From Centrapalus pauciflorus (lineage: Eukaryota > Streptophyta > Magnoliopsida > Asterales > Asteraceae): a DNA stretch of 64,000 bases. The notes under the pieces were generated by a model that searched no databases, was not told the origin of the DNA, and saw only the letters and a program-made list of their open reading frames with translations. Below, piece by piece: positions 21,102-29,387 of the stretch. The first letter of the stretch is position 1; every line of letters begins with the position of its first letter. A program made the translations under genes and the position numbers. Location of the stretch: assembly GCA_020465985.1 (NCBI GenBank), contig JAANYP010002012.1, forward strand, positions 248,001-312,000, given 5' to 3'.

Positions 21102-22010
21102 TTAGCCTAGATGATTGAACTGTTGGGAGTGCTTGGACTGATTCTGTTGGAGCTGCTTGGACTGCTTTAGGAAACTCCTGATTCTCCCCTTTTTGGAAGC
21201 ATTGGTTTGGTCAGGAGGAACTACAACCTTTGCCACTTGGGATTGAATCAAACGCTCTAATTGTATGATCTTATTTCCACAGAGAGTAAACCCTTTATGG
21301 AGATAATCCATTCTCTGATTTTGAGCCGCTTCTGCCTGCTTTAGTGCAATTATCTGTTCTCCCTGTGCAGCAGTGATGGACTTTTGGTATTCCAACATAG
21401 CTACAACAGGTTTCATCTTGGGATCCGTCAAAAGCATAAGTTGCAGACTAGCCTCAAGATCAGTAAACATGTGTGGTGCTTGTGATCTATCACTGGCATG
21501 AATACCAAAAGTAGAAACATCTGGGCCCCTCTGTTCTTGGTTCTGGGGACTTCCAGCTGGTGTTTGCACACTTGTTGTTGCCATGGGCGTGGTCTTAATG
21601 ATGTTGGCACTGTCCTGTGCCTCTTGTGCAGAGACAGTAGTAGTGCCAGCCACAGAACCCATATGAACCATCTCTGATGAGATGTCCACCTCCTGAGTGA
21701 GGATTGGAGTGTCCTCAATGTGTACCCTTTGGATATTCTGTGCAGAAGTGTCCTCCTGCACAGGGTTATATGGCTCTTGTCTGAGGGCTGAGGAGGAAGG
21801 AGCTCCTGGTCCTCTTTTCCTTTTATATAGATATTTAAGTGTGGATCTTGGCTGATGAAAAGGAGCAGAAGGAATTTGTGTATCATGAGGAGGGGGTTGG
21901 GGTCCTGGGGGTGAAGCAGTAATGATAGGCTGAGCCTGCTCAGGACCTTCTCCTCTGTTTCTTGGAATGATGTTGGTCATTGCAGAGGGCAATGGAACAT
22001 CTATACTCAA
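21102..22010 (-). CDS. N-proximal remaining part of the Copia additional ORF
   Basis: A 302-residue open frame rich in P, Q, S and T with a predicted helical segment (about residues 205-265, heptad-like, ending in IIQLERLIQSQ). It resembles the linker-plus-coiled-coil middle of the additional ORF at 53143-55569. It follows the integrase-linker frame at 22007 without any RT-RNase H in between, so the deletion junction lies at or near 22010. It is in a different frame from 20578-20829. Function unknown. Confidence 0.55.
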   Translation of the reverse strand: MSIDVPLPSAMTNIIPRNRGEGPEQAQPIITASPPGPQPPPHDTQIPSAPFHQPRSTLKYLYKRKRGPGAPSSSALRQEPYNPVQEDTSAQNIQRVHIEDTPILTQEVDISSEMVHMGSVAGTTTVSAQEAQDSANIIKTTPMATTSVQTPAGSPQNQEQRGPDVSTFGIHASDRSQAPHMFTDLEASLQLMLLTDPKMKPVVAMLEYQKSITAAQGEQIIALKQAEAAQNQRMDYLHKGFTLCGNKIIQLERLIQSQVAKVVVPPDQTNASKKGRIRSFLKQSKQLQQNQSKHSQQFNHLG

Positions 22011-23608
22011 ACAATTGGCACTTCAGTGTCTAGATTTGTATCATGTTGAGCATTTAGAACCCCTGGAGGATCACAAGACAGAAGTGGCATAGTGGTGTAT
22101 TCATCCCAATTGGTTGAATCTGCAGCAGTTTGAAACTTTGTGCCAACAGCTTGAGAATTTGTATTGGCAGCATGAGAATTTGTGTTGACAGCTTCAATCC
22201 TGTATGCATCAGCTTCTGCAGTGTACTCAACAAAGCTCAGAGAATTTGGTAGTGAATCTAAATCAAACAACCAATCAGGACAAGTGCCTTTGACATTTGC
22301 AGTATTTTCATTAAATTCAACATTGGCACTTTCTTCAATGGTTTTAGACACACTGTTATATACTCTATAGGCTTTGCTTTGACTTGAGTATCCTACAAAA
22401 AATCCTTCTTCAGCCTTACTGTCAAACTTCCCTAAGTGAGTCTTAGTATGAAGAATAGTACATGGACATCCAAAAGGCTTGAAGAAAGCTATTAGGGGAC
22501 TTCTATTATGGAATAACTCATAAGGAGTTTTTCCTTTAGATTGCACAATCTGAACCCTATTCAGAACATATCAGGCTGTATTAACAGCTTCTGCCCAGAA
22601 AGTCATTGGCAGGTTTGAATCAGCTAACATTGTTCTGGCAGCCTCAATTAATGTTCTGTTCTTTCTTTCAGCTACACCATTTTGCTGTGGTGTTCTTGGT
22701 GCACTATATTGTCTAGCAATACCTTTGGACTCACAAAAACTGTTTAGAATGTGATTTTTAAATTCAGTTCCATTGTCTGATCTTATCACCTTAACCTTTG
22801 AGTTGGATTGGTTTTCTATCTTATGAATAAATGACTTAACTAGCTCAGCAGTTTCATCTTTAGACCTAAGAAAGTAAACCCAAGTAAATCTGGTGAAATC
22901 ATCAACAATAACTAAACAGTAAGCCCTTTTATTCAAACTCAAAACAGATGTTGGACCAAATAGATCCATATGAATCAGCTGAAGAACAGATGAGATTGAA
23001 TTTACTTCTTTGGCCTTATGAGAAGTTTTGTGTTGCTTGCCTTTAAGACATGCTACACAATGATCATCACATATGAACTCCTTTTGTGGTAAGCCTCTTA
23101 CCAGATTCTTTTTGACTAAAACATTCATGGACTTGAAGTTCATGTGACACATCCTTCTATGCCAAAGGGCAGACTCATTGGATGATGCTTTGGATATCAA
23201 ACAGCTTAGAGTATTTGATTTGGATAAAAGATCTGTGTCCAAACAGTAGACATTGTCCTTTCTTGGTGTTCTTAGTAAAACAAGATTTTCAGGAATTTTG
23301 AAATCTTTTGAAAGGACAATGCACTCAGAATCTGTAAACAAAATAATGTTTTGTTCGTCAAAAATTTGAGAGACACTTAATAAATTGTACTTAAGTTGTT
23401 CAACATACAAAACATCATTAAAAATCATGTTGCCTGCATTAACAGTACCTTTACCTGTAACCTTACCTCCTTTTCAGTTGCCTCCAAATGCAACAAATCC
23501 TCAATCAAAGCCATTGAAATTTGACGAGCACTCAGAATTGTCTGTCATGTGCCTAGAGCATCCACTGTCCAAATGCCATTTTGTTTTATGAGGTGACCTG
23601 TGGTTGCC
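22007..23608 (-). pseudogene. Copia pol: protease boundary, GAG-pre-integrase and integrase only
   Basis: The protease-type motif WHLDSGCSRHMT lies near 23550. It is followed by the GAG-pre-integrase zinc finger (ALWHRRMCHMN, then CVACLKGKQHK) and the integrase core, with D in LIHMDLFGP, D in RSDNGTEF and E in VAERKNR. Three in-frame TGA codons break it at 23501-23503, 23474-23476 and 22571-22573; the last replaces a Cys in the conserved 'AVNTAC' region. The frame ends at 22007, where RT should begin but does not. The pol frame differs from the gag frame. Confidence 0.85.
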
Positions 23609-23627
23609 CTGCACAAATAAAAGCTTA
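23600..23627 (-). other. gag stop codon plus splice-acceptor-like sequence
   Basis: The gag frame ends with TAA (23625-23627) inside 'ctgactaagc'. This is followed by a T-rich run and TTTGTGCAG|G, with the AG at 23610-23609. The layout of branch-like motif, pyrimidines and CAG|G directly before the protease matches the gag/pol boundary of the Copia elements at 48759-48782 and 60951. Confidence 0.55.
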
Positions 23628-25506
23628 GTCAGTAGTGGGGTAAACCCAAACCAAATTGGTTTTGGGTTGGCCTTGTGCATTGACATAACTAAATACTGTT
23701 TTTGACTTCTTACATTTAGTGAGATCTACTGATGGAGTCTTTGGAGAGTATTTAGTGATTATATGAGGTATCCAGGTATTTTGATCCTCTTTTCTTCCAA
23801 CAGTCTCAGGTGATTCATTAACAGTTCCAGATTGATGCTTAGCAGTCTGATCTGTGTTTGTAGTGCTAACAGCTTGAGAATTTGCACTAACAGCTTCAGA
23901 ATTTGGCTTAGTAGTCTGATTTTTTGTATCAGCAGTTTGATCTGAGGATTTGTCTTTGACACACCATATCTGTTTAAAACTTAATTTAGGCTTTGCCAAA
24001 ACTTGTTTTTGGTGTGTGGACTGTTTTTTATTAGCTTTTGAAAGCCTCTGATCAACTATTTTCTTTGGAACTGGTGTAGCAGAAGGTTTAACCTTTGAGT
24101 TTTTGACATGAGTAGGACTTGATTTTTTATGATTCACAGTCTGTTTTGCAACAGCTGGTTTATAAAATCAATCCTTGGCCAAGTGATTCTTCCTGCCACA
24201 GTGAAAACACCTTTTGACTGTTTGAATTGGAGAACCAGATTTATTTGACAATTTCTGGTTCTTGTTCCTCTGATTTCCCCTTACCTGCTGTTGTTTGGGA
24301 AACTTTTGAACACCATGCTTTTGACATGTGCAGACTGGAACATTTTTACCCTTTTTATTATTCTTTGAAGAAGATGCAGTGTTACAGTTATAATGTACAG
24401 AAACTTGTGGAGCAGCATTGCATACACTCATCTTCTCTTTTCCTTTCTTACTAGGGGCTTGGATCTCTATAGGTGCACTCATTGTTTTGTGTTCCTTCTC
24501 AACTTTTGTGCACTCATAGTCTCTATTTTGAATCTGATCTTCTTTAGATTCAGGACTGTTATCAAGAATAGGATCTACAGTAGTCATAGACTCATCTAGT
24601 GGTTCATTGACAAGTCTATCAGCAACTTCACTCATTAGATAAATGTATTTGTTGTTGTATGGAGGTGGAGTAGCCCTGTAGCCTATGCCTTCTTTGGGAT
24701 TAACCTGAGATTTTACCCTATCTTTAAATTGAACTTCCATTAGGTGTTCCAGCTTTTGATTAGCCAACTTGAAGTTACCTAGATCTACATTGATAGATTC
24801 TAGTTTCTTATTAGCCTCTAACACCTTTTGTTCAGTCTCTTCTACCTTTTTATTAAGGGATTCTATTTTCTTATTTAGCTCCTTTTTCTCCCACTCATGA
24901 TATGTTCTATCATGTCCCATTTGAATCTCATTATCCTTATAGTCATGGATCTGTTTTTCAAGATCTTCTATGGCTTGCATGTATTCATATCTCCTTTCTT
25001 CCATCTTAGATAGAGTTTTGCACATGCTCTCATTATGATCTCTGTACTTTTTAACCATATTTTTGCATGATTGAGAGCAGAGTTTAGAATTTACCTCAGA
25101 TGGTAGTTCAGTGGAGGAGACATTTGATGTTTCTGCCATCAGAGCTTGATTTTGAAGTTCTTCCTCTGTCTGATCACTCCAGTCAAACACATTGTCTTCT
25201 TGAGAGACAAGGGCTTGTGATGATGAAGCCTGATTAGCCTGTTGAGGACTTGAGGATTGTTGACTTTGAGATCTGCATTCTCTGGCAAAGTGACCAAGTT
25301 TTTGACACTTGTAACACTCAACTTTTGTCTTATCAAAGGGTGGTTTGCCTTCTGTTCTGGCTTGAAAGTTGGTCCTTCCAGTTCTTTTAAGAAACCTTTT
25401 GGCCCTCATGGTCAGCATTGCATGCTGCCACTTTAAACTCAGTGGGCTTGAGCATAGGCACTTTGAGTCCTTGCCCAGATCCACTGCTGCTATTTTCAAA
25501 TTCCAT
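23625..25506 (-). pseudogene. Copia gag, deleted at the N-terminus and broken in a zinc knuckle
   Basis: The likely start is the ATG at 25506 (MEFENSSSGSG), but after about 30 codons the sequence jumps to the region just before the first CCHC knuckle, in another frame (open 24168-25511). The capsid-like N-terminal domain is missing. The first knuckle CYKCQKLGHFAREC is intact. A long charged, coiled-coil-like segment follows. The second knuckle (CFHCGRKNHLAKD) ends in TGA at 24168-24170, exactly where its last Cys should be. The frame continues from 24137 to a TAA at 23625. Confidence 0.8.
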
Positions 25507-25566
25507 TGCAAAAGATTAAAAATTTAAAAGAAAGTTTTCGACTTTGAAAAACAAAGAACGACCTGT

Positions 25567-25579
25567 GGCTCTGATACCA
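25567..25579 (-). other. Primer-binding site of the Copia deletion derivative
   Basis: TGGTATCAGAGCC on the minus strand, 2 nt inside the 5' LTR and complementary to initiator tRNA-Met. Confidence 0.93.
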
Positions 25580-25581
25580 CT

Positions 25582-26241
25582 TGTCAGGATCTAAAACTAA
25601 GTAACCAAGACCAACTGATTTGAATTTATCAGAGTATAAATCAATAATCTTGCTTTGAATCAAAGTTTAATTAAGAAGTTTGCGGAATAACACTAATTAT
25701 TTTAACAAAAGCTTTCAGAATCAATAGCAAATAAACCAAAGTAATAAATAAAAATTGCTTGTATTGCTGACTTCAATGATTACAATCACCTCTAATCTGT
25801 TTGATTAGACGAAGAACACAGTCTGTTCTTAGGGTTTTACAACCTTAGAGGCTTATGAAAACTTCAAAAAGCAATTACAAACTGGAATATGCAGAAAACT
25901 CCTATACAATAGAAAGACCTATTCTATGTATTTATATTGCTTCTTGATTTGTTTCCTTGAAGAACTATGACTTCTCTGATAGTGGATATGTTGGAATCTT
26001 CGTGTAGATATCTTTTCCTGAAAATCCGCACTTTCTGTTGATGAGACTGTTGAGCAGCTTGAATCACTTGACAGTTTGAACAGAGCAGCTTGAGTTGATT
26101 TACTCTGGCAGCTTGAACTTTTACACTGGCAGCTCGAGTTTCTTCAACTAACAGCATGAACTTTGTATTTACATATAAATTCTACTAACAGTTTGAGAAG
26201 TCTAACTAACAGCTTGAACTTACTTAGACTATTTCCCAACG
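25582..26241 (-). repeat. 5' LTR of the Copia deletion derivative (660 bp)
   Basis: Matches 19126-19786. The terminal base is G (26241) instead of A, and the target duplication GTAAT follows at 26242-26246. Confidence 0.95.
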
Positions 26242-26246
26242 GTAAT

Positions 26247-26495
26247 ATCATTAATATACACACTTGTTGTTATCTAAAATACGCAGATGATTCAACATAT
26301 CAAAATTATGACGAATTTGATTTCTCCGAAAAGGTATAGAGTACTATGGTCCCAAAGTTGATAAGTAGTCTTACATTCACCAACAATTCTCTTCGATTGA
26401 TGATGCACTTAAATTTTATAGGTCTTACGCTGCTGATGCTGGATTTGAAGTTAGGAGATCGACCGGTAGTCATGGTTATTGAACTCGTTTATCAC
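26247..26495 (+). pseudogene. FAR1-like fragment between units 2 and 3, right of the Copia
   Basis: Continues 18994-19125 after the Copia insertion and corresponds to 28016-28262. It includes the FAR1-domain stretch ending GFEVRRSTGSHG, with minor frame damage, and runs straight into the GA run of unit 3. Confidence 0.65.
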
Positions 26496-27883
26496 AGAGA
26501 GAGAGAGAGAGTTGAGAATTTGATTTCTTTTGTAATGTGAACAATGAGAGCAGATACAAGGATTTGGGGGGTTTTATAGTTGATGTAGATTGTTTTAATT
26601 TTGTTGCTAATTGTTGTAATTTACACTTGGCGGTATATATGTTTTCTTTGTATAGTTTTGTTGATAATCTTTGACTAATTTAATGTTATATTTTTTTATT
26701 AATAGAAGCACACATGCAAAAATATTGGATGCTTCATTCTACTAAAATCAAGGCTGCAAGAATCTAAGTAAGTTGGTTAGCATTATTTTTAGCTCAGCTC
26801 AATCATAACTAATCGCCATATGTATTTTTTTTCTACAATCAAGGTTGCAAAATATTGGATGCTTAATTCTCCTACATTAATTGCATACAACGTCTATATA
26901 CTGTTAGAAACGTTGTTTAGGATTGGGTTACATGCAATTGTGTAGAAGTATTGGAACTATCTAGACTATAGTTAATGTTTCATTTCAAGTATTTCAATGG
27001 TAACCATTTTATCTATGTTTATTATATATAGGTTTAATGCTTGTTGGCAGAAAAAATAAAAAAATTGAATCACGCATGGAAGATTAAAAGGAGGAGATGG
27101 AGCTAGATATGGAGGCACGTTTGGAAGATGACAAAAGTGAAATAGAGAAAAGCTTTAAAGCGTTAAATGATGTGTTGCTAGCTAACTTAACATCAATTTC
27201 ATCATGTCCTTCTCAATCGAAATTGTTGTTTGATTAAACGCATTTAGGATGTTTGGTTGATTTTTGTTGACGATGTCGTCGAATTCTACATTTGGATATT
27301 GTTATGATACAAGTATGTTAATGGCATCGGAATGTTGCCGATGAATTCTATTAAATTAGAATGTTAATTATTAATTTTGACTTTGTAATGGTATTGGATC
27401 ACTAGATTATTACAGTTATTGATTAAAAAATACATGTAATATTAAAAAATAAAACAGGTGTTGTTTTTTATTTCCAGAATGCAGTTTCCCTCGATATTCC
27501 CTCAAAAATTCATCGGTATGCCCTTTAAAGCCCTCAGTATGTTGTCGGTACATAACCTAGGTAAACCGTCGGTAATTGTGTCCCTCGCTAATTAGTCGGT
27601 AATATTGTCCCTCGCTAATCCGTCGGTAAATTTTGTCCCTCGGCAAACCGTCAGTAATATTGTCCCTCGCTAATATGCGGTAAATACTGTCGGTGTTACG
27701 TCGGTAGATATACCCTCGGTAAACTGTCGGTAAATTATTTCTATCGGTAAATCCGTTGGTATTTCTTGTTATCAACAATATATTTGTAACCGTTACCTGC
27801 CCTCGGCAAACCGTCTGTAAATTATGTTACCGAGGGATTACCGAGGGATTTGTCCCTCGGTAATAACTTCTTTTCTAGTAGTG
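26495..27883 (+). repeat. Tandem unit 3 of the CACTA right end
   Basis: Third copy of the unit, uninterrupted: GA run, intergenic-type sequence, transposase-like exon (27088-27237), subterminal repeats (27480-27870) and terminus TTTTCTAGTAGTG ending at 27883. The TAC duplication follows. Confidence 0.85.
27088..27237 (+). pseudogene. CACTA transposase-like 3' exon, unit 3
   Basis: Third copy of the charged C-terminal exon (MELDMEARLEDDKSEIEK, then FKALNDVLLANLTS), ending with TAA. As in the other copies, an in-frame TAA stands just upstream. Confidence 0.5.
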
Positions 27884-28770
27884 TACATGATTATGATTCC
27901 GATGAAGAAGGATCAACAAATATACACCAGTTCACTGTAAGAATTTTGTCTAATGCAAATGTTATCAATGAATTTCCATACGTTTATTGTTTTATCATGC
28001 TCAATTGAAGTGATATCATTAATATACACACTTGTTGCTATCTAAAATACGCAGATGATTCAACATATCAAAATTATGCCGAATCGATTTCCCCGAAAAG
28101 GTACAGAGTACTATGGTCCCAAAGTTGATAAGTAGTCTTACATTCACCAAAAATTCTCTTCGTTCGATGATGTACTTAAATTTTATAGATCTTACGTTGC
28201 TGATGCTGGATTTGAAGTAAGGAGATCGACCGGTAGTCATGGTTGTTGAACTCGTTAATCAGAGGCGATGATGCACAGATGGTTGTTGATATGATGAACA
28301 AAAGGTAAAATTATCTACCAAGTTTTTCATTTGACTATTACCGAGGTGTTGGTGGGTCATTATGTGATTTGTTTTGGGTAGACGCGACGGTGAAATTGAA
28401 TTACATAACATTTGGAGATGTAGTTGATTTTGATGAAAAGTTTCGCACTGACAAGTAAGTCTTACCAACCTTTCTATATTTTACGTGTGCATGAATGTGT
28501 CTATGATATGCTATTATTTATAAAATAAAATGAATGTCATATAGATATTCGTGTTGTTTACTGGCGTTGTGGTGTCAGATTCTTATCAAATGAGTCAATT
28601 GAATCATATTCATGACTTTTATGATCATTCAAGGATGCATTCAAAAAGGAGCCAAATATTTTATTCACTGATTAGGACCCCGTTATCAAACAAGTCATTC
28701 CATTGGTTTTTTCTAAGTCAAGACATCAATATCGCATGTGTCTTATATCTGACAAGTTTACAGATTGTGT
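27884..28770 (+). pseudogene. FAR1/FHY3-like (FRS) pseudogene, right part
   Basis: An acidic open frame (HDYDSDEEG) runs to about 28005. The FAR1 DNA-binding-type motif FSSFDDVLKFYRSY plus AGFEVRRST lies near 28150-28230. The MULE-transposase-type motif LFWVDATVKLNYITFGDVV plus DFDEKFRTDK lies near 28370-28455 and is followed by a consensus donor (AA|GTAAGT) at about 28455. A further exon-like stretch near 28545 carries FVLFTGV. Frames change several times and stops occur, so it is a pseudogene. FAR1-type proteins are transcription factors derived from MULE transposases; a real MULE remnant cannot be excluded. Confidence 0.65.
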
Positions 28771-29190
28771 AATATAGTGATTTATCATCGGTATTATACA
28801 ATCATGTTATCGCTCAATGGTTGTCTTCTTTAATCTTTTTATATGACTTTTACCCAGTGGCAACCCATACACCTTAGACACCATCTCCGTTGTTATTAAA
28901 GGGATGAACTTTTAATACTAATGTTGGATGTATCGCTGTCGTAATGATCAACTAACCAATAACCAATCTTCAACGGTACTCATTCGATGTCCATTGACAA
29001 CACATCACCAAACCCAATGTGTTAAATAATTTTCTTTTCTAGTTGTATCGATATTTCTAATGACATTCATCAGCGTCACGGTATCTTGATGTTTATCAGA
29101 ACTGATTTTTGCACCACACTAGCAATTGGACGTGATAGAATTGGATAATTAATTAAGGATGTTTTCTTAATATTTATTATGACACAACCA
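28771..29190. other. No gene seen
   Basis: AT-rich sequence without recognisable coding potential. The phrase 'attggacgtga' near 29127 recurs at 32800, on the far side of the CACTA cluster, so this is probably the original flank of the outer element. Confidence 0.4.
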
Positions 29191-29387
29191 AGCATCCAAC
29201 GGATTACTTTATAGGACACTAAAAAATATTTTATGAGACTATTTGTTTGCTTGGAAAAATGTGTTGGAACTAAAATTAGTGTCCTATATAACTATTTATT
29301 AGGACACTTTGTAAAACTTGCCTATGGGACATCACGAGTTGTTTTAGTAGAAAAAAAGCATCACGACTCAAACAAGTGACATAATTA

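Larger units (their letters stand above)
19126..26241 (-). mobile_element. Sirevirus-like Copia, deletion derivative without RT/RNase H
   Basis: The LTRs at 19126-19786 and 25582-26241 are about 98% identical (around 13 substitutions by eye) and flanked by GTAAT. A primer site (25567-25579) and polypurine tract are present. The order on the minus strand is remnant gag, protease-like boundary, integrase, then a 3' additional ORF. The capsid-type N-terminus of gag and the entire RT-RNase H, plus the front of the additional ORF, are missing. Despite this the element moved recently, so it must have used proteins supplied by another element. Confidence 0.93.
2995..27883. mobile_element. Composite CACTA (En/Spm-type) transposon with nested insertions
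   Basis: The left terminus is CACTACTAGAAAA and the right terminus is TTTTCTAGTAGTG, a perfect CACTA-type inverted repeat. A 3-bp duplication TAC lies on both sides (2992-2994, 27884-27886). Both ends carry dense subterminal repeats of the type 'ccgacgg' and 'ccctcggtaa'. Much of the 24.9 kb is later insertions (Gypsy 8728-18584, Copia 19126-26241). The right third of the element is present in three tandem copies, and a second right terminus lies at 18993. Only the 3' end of a transposase-type coding region is recognisable, so the element looks non-autonomous. Confidence 0.88.
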
